Of a stretch of DNA of 64,000 nt, positions 24,095 through 34,742 are shown one piece after another. The notes beneath the pieces were generated by a model. That model was not told the DNA's origin. It worked only from the letters and a program-made list of their open reading frames with translations, and searched no databases. The DNA is taken from NCBI GenBank assembly GCA_028583685.1, contig JAMXIF010001118.1:5304396-5368395 (forward strand). The letters run 5' to 3'. A program made the position numbers and the translations under genes. Positions within the stretch are counted from its first letter, which is position 1; every line of letters begins with the position of its first letter. Source of the stretch: Petaurus breviceps papuanus. Its lineage: Eukaryota > Chordata > Mammalia > Diprotodontia > Petauridae.

Positions 24095-25073
24095 TCATGC
24101 TTCTCGCATCTGAATGTCAGATTTTTTATTCAACTCTGTTTTTTTCAGCAAGAATGTTTGAAAGTCCTCTATTCCACTGAATGACCATATTTTCCCCTGA
24201 AACATGATACTCGGTTTTGCTGGGTAAGTGACTCTTGGTTTTAATCCCAGCTCCTTTGACCTCCGGAATATCATATTCCAAGCCCTTCGATTCCTAAGTG
24301 TAGAAGCTGCCAGGTCCTGGATTTTCCTGATTGTTTTTCCACAATATTCAAATTGTTTCTTCCTGGCTGTTTGTAATATTCTCTCCTTAATCTGGGAATT
24401 CTGGAACTTGGCTATAATATTCCTAGGAGTTTTCTTTTTTGGATCTTTTTCAGGAGGTGATCGATGGATTCTTTCAAGCTCTATTTTGCCCTCTGGTACT
24501 AAAACATTAGGGAAGTTTTCTTTTAGAGCTTCCTGGAACATGATTTCTAGGTTCTTACTTTGGTCATGGCTTTCAGGTATGGCTTCCAATAATTTTTAAA
24601 TTATCTCTTCTGGATCTATTTTCCAGGTCAGTGGTTTTTCCCATGAGATATTTCACATTGCCTTCTATTCTTTCATTTGTTTGGATCTGTTTAAAAGCAT
24701 CTTGATTTCTCATAAAGTCATTAGCTTCCATTTGCTCCAATCTAATTCTAAAGCAATGATTCTCCTCATTGAGCTTTTGAGATTCTTTTTCCATCTGGCA
24801 AATTTGGCTTTTTAAGGCATTCTTCTCCTCATTGCCTTTTTGAGCCTCTTTTGCCATTTGAGTCAGTCTGTTTTTTAAGGTATTATTTTCCTCAGTCAGG
24901 CTTTTGACTTTCATTTCATAATTTTCTTGCATTGTTCTCATTTCTCTTCCCAACTTTTCCTCCGCTTCTCTTATCTGCTTCTTAAGGTCCTCTATAGCCT
25001 GTAACAAGCTTGTATTTTCCTTTGAAGCTTTTGGTGCAGGAGTTCTGATTGCACCGTTTTCCTCCTGTTTCAT
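24095..25073 (-). pseudogene. HAL1 copy B ORF1 (L1 ORF1-like), one frameshift
   Basis: Starts at 25073 (MKQEENG). Residues 25-115 are a heptad-rich coiled coil ('EKLGREMRTMQENYEMKVKS'). About residues 150-165 hold the RNA-recognition entry motif 'LENRSRRDNLKIIG', where the frame shifts near 24573-24589. The second frame continues to 24095 with 'RNIIAKFQNSQIKERILQTA', then 'LRNRRAWNMIF' and 'KPRVTYPAKPSIMF', which are hallmarks of the L1 ORF1 C-terminal RNA-binding domain. Total about 325 codons, normal for the family. L1 ORF1p is an RNA-coating chaperone. This copy is disrupted but much less decayed than copies A and C. Confidence 0.85.
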
Positions 25074-25864
25074 GCTTTGCTCCTTATTGTCCCCAAACTA
25101 GGAGTCTAATGTTGGAATCTTCTGTCTGCTTTGTTTCCTTTGCCTGCTCATTTTGCCACTCAATTACTCCTCTTCGCGGTTTTTTGCCACAGTAGGGCTC
25201 TGCCACCAGACAGGGAAGCTTTTGTCTGAAATGCTGGGGTTTTCTCAGCTGCCAGAAGTATTAGATGTGTGCCCTCTCTGAGGTCTCCACCCGTTCTGGC
25301 AAGCTGGACACACACCCCAGGACCTCCACCCTAGACTGCAATCCAGATCTAAGCAGGTTAAAGCAAGAGCAATTACCCCTCAGACTGGTGCTTGGTTCCC
25401 CTACCCTCTGCAGTCCAGGAGCTGAAGCTGCTGTGTGGCCCTGGCTGGCTGTGCTGGTGTTTCAGTGGCATCTTGCCCCGGGGGTAAAATCCCTGCACTT
25501 CCACTTACTGGTACCAAATTCCAGACTACACTGGCCTCTCACTTTGTCCTTCCCATCTATGTGTTGATATATCTGGAAACTGCCACCACTGCTGCTGATC
25601 TGGAGTGCCTCTGGCTTGGGGCTGGTCATGCCTGCCCTGGGGCTAAAGCCTCAGCGTGGGGCTGGGCTAGGCTGCCAGTGTGCTACGCTGGATTCCTGAA
25701 GGCCTGCTGGGTTGTCCTCAGCGGGAGGTTACCTTCTCTGTGTCACTTTGTGGGTTCTGCAGCTCCAAAGTTTGTTTAGAGTCCCCTTTTTACATGGATT
25801 GGGGAAGGTGGAAGTTGGAGCCGTGGGAAGGTCGTGCTTCTACTCCGCCATCTTAGCTCCCGGA

Positions 25865-25874
25865 AATATTCTTT
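25865..25874. repeat. Target-site duplication, right, of HAL1 copy B
   Basis: AATATTCTTT, matching 22809-22818, directly after the 5' end of the antisense element. Confidence 0.7.
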
Positions 25875-26023
25875 ACAGAAATATATATCATATTTCTAAG
25901 ATTTATTTTTATATAACTCAATATTGTTAGATTTTCCCATTATGGGAATCCCTGATCGCTCTGATGGCCCCTAACATATAGCCTCATAGTCTGCATTAAA
26001 TACTTCTCTATGGAGCAGGGGTT

Positions 26024-26240
26024 CTTAAAGTGTATACATCCAAGCAAGCAAGCAAGAGTGCATGCACGCACACACATGTGTTATTAAATTATATATATGA
26101 ACATAATTTTCTTTTTAATTGAATATGCATATCTCTATTTTATGTATTTAAAAAGTTATTCAGAGAAGGGTGAATATGCTTCACCAAACTACCAAAGGAA
26201 TCTATGACATATAAAAAAGCTTCTGGAACTAAAAAAATTT
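26024..26240 (-). repeat. hAT-like short non-autonomous DNA repeat (antisense)
   Basis: The left end is CAGGGGTTCTTAAAG. The right end, reverse-complemented, is (C)CAGAAGCTTTTTTTA followed by 'tgtcatagattcctttggta'. Both ends have the hAT-like CAGGGGTTCT(T/C)AA style. The body matches the repeats at 46263-46440 and 56790-57150. A short CAAG/CACG-rich tract interrupts it at about 26060-26080. Confidence 0.5.
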
Positions 26241-26339
26241 AGTTAATTTCTGGATACAAATTCATTGTTACACTAAGACCAAGACCAAAAGATGTCAAGA
26301 GTTCTGACACCCCAAAAGACGTAGTGACACAGTAGTCTC

Positions 26340-27350
26340 AGGAACACATTCAATGAAATAGAGGACTTTCAAACATTCTTGTTGAAAAGATAAGGCCTGA
26401 AAAGAAGATTTAACTTTCAAATATAAGAAGCAAGAGAAGGTAAAAGGGAAAAATAAATCATAAAGAACTTATTAAAGCTGAACTCTTTACATTCCTACAT
26501 GGAAAGACAATATTTGTAACTCATGAGGCTTTTCTCAGTATGAGAATATTTGAAGGGAATATATATATATATATATATACACACATACATACACATACAT
26601 GTATCTATCCATATATATGTTTGTATAGGTGGGTGTATGTATATATAGGCATATATATGTATATATATATATATGTATGTGTATAAATACATGTTCATGT
26701 ATACATAGAGGGCATACGATGAGTTGAATATGAAGGAGAGATATCTAAAAAAGATTAAGAGGATAGAGAAGAACAAATTGGGAGAAGGAGAAAGGAAGAG
26801 ATAGAATAGTGCAAATTATCTCACATCAAATAGGCAAGAGAAAGTTATTACAATGGAGGGAAAGAGCAGGGAGGTGAATGGGAATGAGTCAACCTTACTC
26901 TCATTGGATTTGGCTGAAGGAGGGAATAACATACACTGTCAAATTTCTATCTTATCCTACAGGAAAGTAGGGGGAAAAGGTATAAGTGAGGGGGCATGAT
27001 AGAAGGGAAAGCAGATTGGGGGAAGGGATAGTCAGAAGCAAACACTTTTGAAAAGAGACAGGGTCAAAGGATAAAATAGAATAAATGGGTGGTGGGATAG
27101 GATGGAGGGAAATATAGTTAGTCTTTCACAACATGACTAGTATGGAAATGTTTTGCATAAGGACATGTGTATAACCGAAATTGAATTGCTTGACTTCCCA
27201 GTGGGGGGTGGGTGAGGAGGGAAGAAGGGGAAAAATCTGGAAATCAAAGTTATAAAAACAAATGTTAAAAATAAATGTTTTTACATGCAATTGGGAGATA
27301 AGATATACAGCCACTGGTGTATAGAAATCCATCTTGCTCTTTTTGAAAGT
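26340..27350 (+). mobile_element. HAL1 3' part (sense): ORF1 end, module, 3' end
   Basis: Starts inside ORF1 ('atagaggactttcaaacatt' is the EDFQTF region). It continues through 'acattcctacatggaaagac', a TA/TG tract at 26562-26690, and the purine-rich module (26705-27125). It ends in an L1-type 3' UTR: 'aacatgactagtatggaaat', 'ttttacatgcaattggg'. Again ORF1 passes into the 3' module without ORF2. The element is truncated at 5'. Confidence 0.7.
26562..26690. repeat. (TA)/(CATA)/(TATG) simple repeat
   Basis: Mixed alternating pyrimidine-purine repeats within the sense HAL1 fragment, at the place where copies A and B also carry TA tracts. Confidence 0.85.
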
Positions 27351-28845
27351 TACATAAATACACACACACATATATTCTCTTCAACTATTCTCATATGGAG
27401 AAAAGCCTCATGAGTTGCAAATGTTGTCTTTCCATGTAGGAATGTAAAGAGTTGAACTTTAAAAGTACTTTATGATTTCTCTTTCCTATTTACCTTCTCT
27501 TGCTTCTTGTATTTGAATGTCAAATTTTCTGTTCAGCCCTGATCTTTTCATCAAGAATGTTTGAAAGCCCTCTATTTAATTGAGTGACCATATTTTCCCC
27601 TGAAGCATTATACTCAGTTTTGCTGGGTAGGTGATTCTTGGTTTTAATTCTAGCTCCTTTGATACATGAAATATTATATTCTAAGACCTTCAATTTCTTA
27701 ATGTAGAAGTTGCTAGATCTTGTGTTACCCTGATTGTGTTTCCACAATACTCAAATTGTTTATTCCTGACTGTAGTATTTTCTCCTTGTCCTGGGAACTG
27801 TGAAATTTGGCTATAATATTCCTAGGAACTTTCTTTTTGGGATATTTTTCAAGAGGTCATCACAATTCTTTCAATTTCTATTTTATCCTTTTGTTCTAGA
27901 ATATCATGACAATTTTCTTTGATGATCTTTTAAAAGATGATGTCTAGGCTCTTTTTTGGATCATGGCTTCCAGGCAGTCCAATAATTTTTAAATTATCTC
28001 TCCTGAATCTATTTTCCAGGTCAGTAGTTTTTCCAATGAGATGTTTCACATAGCCTTCTATTTTTCATTCTTTTAGTTCTGTTTTATAATATCTTGATTT
28101 CTCTAAAAGTCATTAAGTTCTATTTGCTCCAATTTAATTTTGAAGGAATTATTTTCTTCAGTGTGCTTTTGAAATTCTTTTTTCCATCTGAACAGTTATA
28201 CGTTTTAAGGCATTCTTCTCCTCATTGGCTTTTTGGATCTCTTTTGCCATTTGAATTAGTCTATTTTTAAAGTGTTATTTTCTTCAGTATTTTGGGTGGG
28301 ATATCCTTTAGCAAGCCATTATCTCATTTTTCATGATTTTCTTGCATCATTCTCATTTCTCTTCCCAATTTTTCCTCTACTTCTCTTACTTGATTTTCAA
28401 AATCCTTCTTGAGTTCTTCCATGGTCTGGAACCAATTAATATTTTTGGAGGATTTTGATGCGGGAGTTTTGACTTTGTTGTCTTCTTCTGCTTCTATGTT
28501 TTTATCCTCTTTGTCACCAAAAACAAAAACAAAAATGACAATATAGTCTGATTTCTCTTCCTGTTTCTCACCTTGCCAGTCAAATACTTGGATTTTGAGT
28601 TTTTTGACATGATAGAATTCTGCTTCCAGAATGGAGAGTGCTGTGTCTCAAATTTCTTAAGTTTTTCACAATTGTTGTCAGAGCTTCTTCTAGGCACCCA
28701 CTTCAGAACTGTGAGGAGGACTGCCTCTCAACAGCCTTAACAAACTCAGCCATGCCAGCCCTCCCCACCCCAGGACAGTCACCCAAGACAGCAACCCAGA
28801 TCCCAGCAGGGCAAAGTAAAAGAATCCTGCCTCAGCACTAGGAAA
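27351..28845 (-). mobile_element. HAL1 copy C: ORF1 and part of flanks (antisense), old
   Basis: Minus strand: 5' part near 28845 with 'gcagggcaaagtaaaagaat' (reads sense-like on plus), an ORF1 relic at about 28500-27520, then 'ttacattcctacatggaaag' and loss of the remaining 3' module. The ORF1 fragment 27520-27747 preserves 'WKHNQGNTRSSNFYIKKLKV' and 'NRGLSNIL'. It is more diverged than copies A and B. It lies head to head with the sense HAL1 fragment to its left, forming inverted arms. Confidence 0.65.
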
Positions 28846-28929
28846 GAGAAGTGTGACTGGTTATTTTAAAGAGCATTTTACTGCTACATGTTGGGATATG
28901 AGTGAAAGAGAGATAAGTTTTCCCCTGTT

Positions 28930-29030
28930 TGAAATCATCTTTGAGTAAAGGGTTTCTGACCTCTTCTCAAGGATGCTGTAGAGGGGAATCTTGTTGAGGT
29001 ATATATTGGCCTAAGTGAAAGTTAGTCAGA
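28930..29030 (+). repeat. Possible CR1/L3-like LINE 3' fragment
   Basis: 'aaggatgctgtagaggggaa' followed by 'tcttgttgaggtat' resembles the region before the CR1-like 3' end (compare 34630-34742). Short and old. Confidence 0.35.
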
Positions 29031-29802
29031 GTCAATCAGTCAACCAGTCATTTGGTCAATTTATCAGTCACTCAGTCATTCTCTATAGTGTGTTATAGTT
29101 CTGAGATTTAGTGATACCATGGTATCCAAATTATCATGTGAAAGGAATATGGTGAATCTGTGGGCACTACTGGCCTATTCTTCTGGTATAAACTTTGAGA
29201 TTTACCAGTTACAATAGCTGTGGTATTATAACTGAGTCACTAAAAAGTGAAAGCAAAGCCTAATAGCTATCTTTTATATGCAATCAGGGTTCATTAAAAT
29301 GCATTGCATAGCTGATAGACAAAGAATGGAGAATTCTAGACTAACACTGAATATATTTCTCCCAGGTCAATGATGAGTCTACAGATTTACACATTAACAA
29401 TGAACTCTGAAGTTATCATACGGTAGACCATGCTTCGGTTTGAGTCTAGGTCCTTCCTATTTTTGTAGAAGGAAATCTTCATTTCTGATTGTCAAGTCAC
29501 ACTTTTTTATCTAGCTCTGAAACTTTTTTTATTTGCTTGATTTCTTGTGTTGGGGAAGAAGTGATGATTGAACATGATACAAATGGCAGAGGTCATGCAC
29601 AGTTTTTCTCAACTCTTGATTTTTTTTTTTTTTTGGCTGGCACTTGGTATATTCAGTAACCTTTGGAGAGAATTTTTATCTTAGGAAGAGTAGCAGATGT
29701 TCATAACAATTCATAGTATATCTGTAGCGAAACTATTTTTATCTTAAAGAGGGTAGGCAAGGAAAGCACAAAAGGATTGTGAACTGTTTGAGGAGCAGTG
29801 AT
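29031..29802. other. No recognised feature
   Basis: Contains a short tandem-like (CAGTCA)-rich stretch at about 29030-29080 and a T run near 29620-29635. Otherwise unassigned. Confidence 0.4.
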
Positions 29803-29890
29803 GACCTTTGCCTTCCTTTGTATCCCCAGTGCTTAGCACAATGCCTGACACAGAGGTGGTGCTTATTTAATACCTATCAACTAACTTGCA
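29803..29890 (+). repeat. L2-clade LINE 3' end
   Basis: 'ctttgtatccccagtgctta' with 'gcacaatgcctgacacagag' and 'ggtgcttatttaatac' matches the L2 3' terminus. Only the last ~90 bp are present. Confidence 0.7.
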
Positions 29891-30097
29891 GAGTTTTTAC
29901 ATTAAAGCTTTTCATAAGAGTTACCAAAGGAAGAAATATATTGAAACTTCGACTGTCAAGTGAAGAGATTATAAGAGATTATGGTATATTTCAAAGATTA
30001 CTTTTAATTTATCTTGAAAGAGAAAGTATTGCAATACTTAATGGAAGCAGTTCCTTCTATCTACATTGCTGTATCCCTAGAACTCAGCACAGTGCCT

Positions 30098-30115
30098 GCT
30101 ACAAGGTAAATTCTT
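30098..30115. repeat. Target-site duplication, left, of the SINE dimer
   Basis: GCTACAAGGTAAATTCTT, an exact 18-bp match to 30434-30451. Confidence 0.95.
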
Positions 30116-30433
30116 TTTTTTTTATAATTTTTTTTTTTTAAGCAATCGGGGTTAAGTAACTTGCTCAAGGTTACACGGCCAGTTATTTCTGGGTGTGGTG
30201 CTGAGTGTCTGAGCCCGGGATTTGATCTCCAGGTCATCCCAACACTGGAGCCGGTGCTCTTACTCGCTGAGCCACGTGGCCGCCCCTAAGCAATTGGGGG
30301 TTAAGTAACTTGCTCAAGGTTACACGGCCAGGTGTTTCTGGGTGGGTGCTAAGTGTCTGAGCCCGGGATTCGATCTCCAGGTCGTTCTGACACTGGAGCA
30401 GGTGCTCTTACTCGCTGTGCTACCTGGCCGCCC
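30116..30433 (-). repeat. Dimeric tRNA-derived SINE (antisense) with one TSD pair
   Basis: Two head-to-tail antisense monomers, about 30139-30286 and 30287-30433, follow a T-rich run (30116-30138, the A tail). Each shows 'ggttaagtaacttgctcaag', 'ggttacacggcc', 'gtgtctgagcccgggatt' and 'tctccaggtc'. Only one pair of 18-bp target duplications flanks the whole. The internal junction lacks an A-rich linker, so the dimer moved as a unit. The monomers are very similar but not identical. Confidence 0.93.
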
Positions 30434-30451
30434 GCTACAAGGTAAATTCTT
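30434..30451. repeat. Target-site duplication, right, of the SINE dimer
   Basis: An exact copy of the left 18-bp duplication. Confidence 0.95.
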
Positions 30452-30694
30452 AACGAATGCTTGTTAACTGACTGACTTTTCCTTAGAGAGAATCTCCTAA
30501 GAGAGGAGTCACCATGACAGTTTCCATACATGATAAGAAATGAATGAATCTAGTTATACCGCTGAATTTGAATCGTCACTTATTCTTACTAGTAGAACTT
30601 CATATATCAGTGTCATTATGAGGTGGGCTGCTACAGTCACATATGCCACTGGCTAAGAATAAGACCACCCATAAGACTAAATACAGAAAAAAAT

Positions 30695-31215
30695 GCTCAA
30701 GTCTTTCTTCTCTAATGCTTCCCAAACCACCCCCCTACCAATATCAATAATAAGTTTTTTATTTACCATACTCTCAAAGGTTTGTTCGACCTACCAGAGC
30801 AATCTATATTTACTGCCTTTACTTATTTACTACCATCTTTCTCTCAGACTTCCAGTAATATTACTTATAGGCCTATCTACTGAAATTTTTCTTTAAGATC
30901 ACTGATCACCTCACAGTCATTTCCAATGACTTTTCTTAAATTGCATTCTCCTTGACCATTATGTGGTCTTTGACACTTTTGAGCATCCCCTTCCTCTAGA
31001 TATTCTCTCTTCCTTTCTTCTGTGATTTCCATGTTTTTTTCATTGTTTTCCTCCAACTGTATGGTTGCTTTCTCTTACTCTCCATGGTTCATTCAGCTTC
31101 TTTCTCTTTCCCTATACCTCCTCCCTTGATGATCTTGTCTGATTCTATGGATTCAGTTATTATTATTATGCATAAAACTTTTCAAATTCTATTTCCATAC
31201 TCAATTTCTCACCTG
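30695..31215 (+). mobile_element. L2-clade LINE ORF2 fragment (sense)
   Basis: C/T-rich sequence whose landmarks follow the L2-clade RT order: 'tcacctcacagtcatttcca' (TKVTND region), 'ggtctttgacacttttgag' (AFDTVDH region), 'ccttgatgatcttgtctgat' and 'tattatgcataaaacttttc' (region leading into the YADD box). No reading frame survives. Confidence 0.6.
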
Positions 31216-31680
31216 AGGTGCAGTAGTGAGTCACTAAAAGGATAGTGGATCTATCAACAGAAGTGATGAAATTTAGAGGAAGGACAAGTATGAAGGGCAA
31301 GAGAGTATAGTTTTCATCATGTTGTCCATGCCAAAATGTCCAATAAACTATTAGAAATGTGAAACTAATATTCAGGGAGAGCTTAGGGTTTGCTTCTGGA
31401 TTACCTGTGGGTTATAGTTTTGTTTTATCTGCCCCATTCACATTTTCATCATCCTAATTTAGTAGTGCCTCATCTTTTCTTCCCTGAACTAGGACCACAA
31501 ATAGTTTAAATGATTTAGAGCTAAAAAAAATATCTTGAGATTTAGATAGTCCTTTGAGCAATCTTTTAAAAGCCATCTTCTAATTAGAAACCCAGATTTT
31601 GCCATAGTGACCTATGGGATCCATTTACTTCCAGTTTTGAGTTCTTGTAATTCTGTTGTAATGAGAGGCTTGCATATATG
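31216..31680. other. No recognised feature
   Basis: Unassigned sequence between an L2 fragment and a MAR1 SINE. Confidence 0.4.
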
Positions 31681-31928
31681 TGTTGTTGTTGAGTCCTTTC
31701 AGTTGTGTACGACTCTTAATGACCTCATTTGGGGTTTTCTTGTCAAAATACTGGAGTAGTTTGCCTTTTCCTCCTTCAACTCATTTTAGAAATGAGGAAA
31801 CTGAGGTCAACAGGATTAAGTGCATTATGCAGTGTCTTATATCTAGGGTTTGAGACCAGATTTGAACTCAGGAAGATGAGGTTTCCTGACTTCAAGTCCA
31901 ACCCTCTATTTACTATGCCACCTAGATG
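31681..31928 (-). repeat. MAR1-type CORE-SINE (antisense), near full length
   Basis: 'tgttgttgttgagtcctttc', 'atttggggttttcttgtcaa', 'aatgaggaaactgaggtc', 'gatttgaactcaggaagatg', 'tttactatgccacctagatg' in order. Confidence 0.9.
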
Positions 31929-32834
31929 GAAATATATAAATACAATCAATTTATTAGGAGGGCATGAATCACAAGGAAGACACTAGGAAGTTACTTCTGG
32001 GATACTACTAAAACTCAAGCAAACTTAGTAATTATGTGTTGAATTAACACATGAGAGAGAACAACATTTTCCTGTTGAGTGCATAACCTAAACTATGGAC
32101 TTTTGTAATATAGCATGACAGCACTAGACATAGATTTTGTGGCATTCAGTCCTGAGGAAGAGCCTGACTCCACTCACTTGTTGTGATAAAGGGAGAGGGC
32201 TTTAGGGTCTTGCTCTCTATTTCTCTCTTCTGAAGCCTTATGACCCTGAGAAAAGTGCATCTTTGGCCTTTTTGTTCTTATTTTCTGTCCTAGATGTAGG
32301 GAGTATGACCTCTGATTTGGGCTAACAGCATGATCCCTAGGAATTTGGAATAAAAGATACAGGTCAAATATTGAAGCCAGCTCAACATTAATGGCCTGAA
32401 GAACAAGAATCCTAGACAGGAGCCTAGAAGAAACCATCTTCAATGCCAGGCTTTGATGTGTACTTGGCGGGACTAATGCTATTTGTGAAAGAAGTTAAAT
32501 TGAGAACCTAATCTCCATCCTAACCTCTACACTGTAGATGGGATGAGGTGATAGGAAAAATATTTGGATCTTTGTTTTACTTATATATTAGAGGTAATTA
32601 TTCCTTTGAAAAAAAATCAGATATTAAGCAGTTAAATAGAAAGAGAGTGCTAGTCACTGGCCACATAAAATGGTGTGTGGGGGTGAGGGAGTACACAGAC
32701 AGCACAGAAAATGAAGGCTCAAGTCAATGGTAGGGAAGAAAATGTACTCAGCACTTCATGGTTACTGAGGGAGTTAAGGCCAGGTCCTGAGAGTGTGGGG
32801 TCAAAGTCATTTATGGTACAGAGTGATTTTCCAA
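31929..32834. other. No recognised feature
   Basis: No repeat family recognised. The minus frame at 32174-32443 has no identifiable domain. Confidence 0.4.
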
Positions 32835-33478
32835 TTCATCTTTCACATACCTGCCAAAGTAACCCTGCTCCAAATCCTTAATTTCATCTTAATTGCCTAT
32901 AGAATAAATTACAAAAACCTTAGACTAGTATTTAAGGCTCTCCAATATTTGGTTCTAATTTATTATTTTTATGCTCATTTCAAACTACTTCTCTTTATGT
33001 ACTATGTCTTCCAACAAAACTAGATTAATAATTATTACTGGATCTTATCCTGCCCACTTCTCCCTCTCTACATTTGCTCATGCCATCCTCCATACCTAGC
33101 ATGCACTAACTCCTATTTAAAGATACATATTCCACATATGGAATTATCCTCCCTCTTCACTTGAGGCACATATGTGGTGCCATATCATTCAATGTAGCCT
33201 CTTTTAAATGCTCTCCAGATGAAAATTACATCTTCTATCTCTGAAATATCCAAGCAATATTTTTTTTCTTTTTTTCTTTTCTCATATCACATTCTACCAT
33301 GTGTAGATATCTGTGTTTGTGCATGTGTGTGTGTGTGCATATGGTACTTGCCCCCATTAGATTATAGTTTCCTGAAGGTAGAGGCTAGGTTATTCTTCAT
33401 CTTCATCTTCATGAATTACCAATACACAGCATAATTCATTGCACTTTGTAGGCAATTCATATTTATTTATTGAACGAA
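32835..33478 (+). mobile_element. L2-clade LINE 3' part (sense)
   Basis: 'tgccaaagtaaccctgctcc', 'cttaattgcctatagaataa', 'aacctagcatgcac'-like text, 'tggaattatcctccctcttc' and the final 'ggcaattcatatttatttat' follow the order of L2 ORF2 end and 3' UTR. Short TG repeats interrupt it near 33317-33340. The frame is heavily broken. Confidence 0.65.
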
Positions 33479-33834
33479 GTTGAATGAACGAGATAATGTG
33501 TAAAAAATTACATATATCAGAAATTACTTTTGCCCTTCTGCAATAATCAGCTGACTTATGCAGAAAATTATTATCTATTCACATACATAAAGATACTGTT
33601 CGTTCATTGCATAATAATTTTGTTGATGAAAACAATAAATGATTTTCTTGAAGGCAAACAATAGTCTGTACATTCATAGCAGATGCTAAATCTTTCAGTA
33701 TGAGATACATTTATGTATTAATATTTTATGTTCCTACTGGGTTGAATATACTTTATACCTATACACCATTTCTGTAAATACAGCTATGTATATTTATTTT
33801 ATATTTTAGAAAGACATAAAAATGACAAAATGGC
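33479..33834. other. No recognised feature
   Basis: AT-rich, with no repeat or coding signal recognised. Confidence 0.4.
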
Positions 33835-33998
33835 AATGTTAGAAACAGAAAGAACTTTAGAGGTTATCTAATTAAATAGAGTGTCATCCTGTGGCTAAGG
33901 AAACTGTCCCACAGAGGTGAAATGGTTTATTCAACACCATGTAACTGTCAAGTGTTCACAGAGTTAGAACTAAATTACAAAAATCTTGACACCAAATA
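33835..33998 (-). repeat. MIR-type SINE (antisense)
   Basis: 'cagaaagaactttagaggtt', 'ggctaaggaaactgtcccac', 'ttcaacaccatgtaactgtc' in the order expected for antisense MIR. Confidence 0.7.
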
Positions 33999-34255
33999 TA
34001 ACTTTCTTTACATTTTTTATCTTTCTAGGATAGAAAGTCTAGGAGCCTCATAGACTTCATATTTGATAAAGTTCAGTTTATAAGAATGAAAACATAAATA
34101 GCATAGAAATGAAATGTGTAGTCCCTCCAGTGATGATGCATTAAGTTCATATTCTAATACTCTGATGGATCTAATTAAATAGGTACTGCATCCTACAAGT
34201 CATCATATTACCTTTCACTTTGTACAAGTTTTGTCCATGCCCTCCCATTAGTCAC

Positions 34256-34742
34256 ATTTCATTTAAATTATTATGTTCAATTCTGAGCAAAAGGACAAGA
34301 GTAGGACATTGATAAACTGAAGATCAATCAGCATAGTGAAGGTTTTTGAGTTCATGATTAAGGAATTGGGCATGTTTGTTTTGTAAAAAAAAGAAGAGAT
34401 GGCCACATGAAATCTGTTACCAAGAGATTTGGGTGGTCTCTCATGGGAAGAAGAAATTATATTCATTTGGTTTGCCCCCAAGAATTGAGGTTACCCAAAA
34501 AGGTAGTGGAAGTTGCAAAGAAGAAAATTTAGGCTTGATGGAAGTAGCGAATTTCCTGACTATAAGACCTATCCAAAAGTTGAATGTTTAGTGGCAACAT
34601 ACTCTAACTTCTCCATCTTTGGAGGCTATTGAATAGAGGCTGGAAACTTACTTGTCATGTGTAATATAGTATATATTCCATTGACTTACAGGTTGTGCTC
34701 ACTGTGGTACCTTCCAACAATCAAATCCTATTATTCTGGAAT
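34256..34742 (+). mobile_element. CR1/L3-like LINE 3' end (sense)
   Basis: 'gttcaattctgagc', 'ttaaggaattgggcatgttt', 'tggtttgcccccaag', 'gtggaagttgcaaagaagaa' and 'tttcctgactataagac' match the C-terminal ORF2 of CR1-like LINEs. One frame reads 'NFLTIRPIQKLNV', compared with the family's NFLT-x-RAVQKWN. The 3' UTR follows ('gaggctggaaacttacttgt', 'taccttccaacaatc') and ends near 34742. In mammals this is an ancient family. The copy is broken by frameshifts. Confidence 0.7.

Larger units (their letters stand above)
22819..25864 (-). mobile_element. HAL1-like retroelement copy B (ORF1 only), antisense, full-length with TSD
   Basis: Read on the minus strand from 25864: 5' end 'gggagctaagatggcggag', 5' UTR of about 0.79 kb, ORF1 at 25073-24095, a 3' module of about 1.1 kb (not counting the SINE inside it), and a 3' end with AATAAA (near 22827-22832) and a short A tail. 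No reverse transcriptase or endonuclease sequence is present. A 10-bp direct repeat flanks both ends, which argues that the ORF1-only form was itself the retrotransposed unit. It is colinear with copy A. A young tRNA-derived SINE sits inside at 23891-24042. Mobility would have required an ORF2 protein from L1. Confidence 0.85.
30040..30478 (+). repeat. L2-clade LINE 3' end interrupted by a dimeric SINE
   Basis: The left part 'ctgtatccctagaactcagc' runs up to 30115. The right part resumes at 30434 with 'ggtaaattcttaacgaatgc'. Removing the SINE and one duplication restores a normal L2 3' terminus. A second L2 3' end lies just upstream at 29803. Confidence 0.7.

Noticed and set aside
24228-24599. 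123-codon plus-strand frame
   Set aside because: It is the shadow of the antisense HAL1 ORF1, which carries the recognisable L1 ORF1 motifs.
25265-25930. Plus-strand frames of 72-114 codons with many Cys/Trp/Ala
   Set aside because: They lie in the GC-richer 5' UTR of antisense HAL1 copy B; the matching region of copy A gives similar spurious frames.
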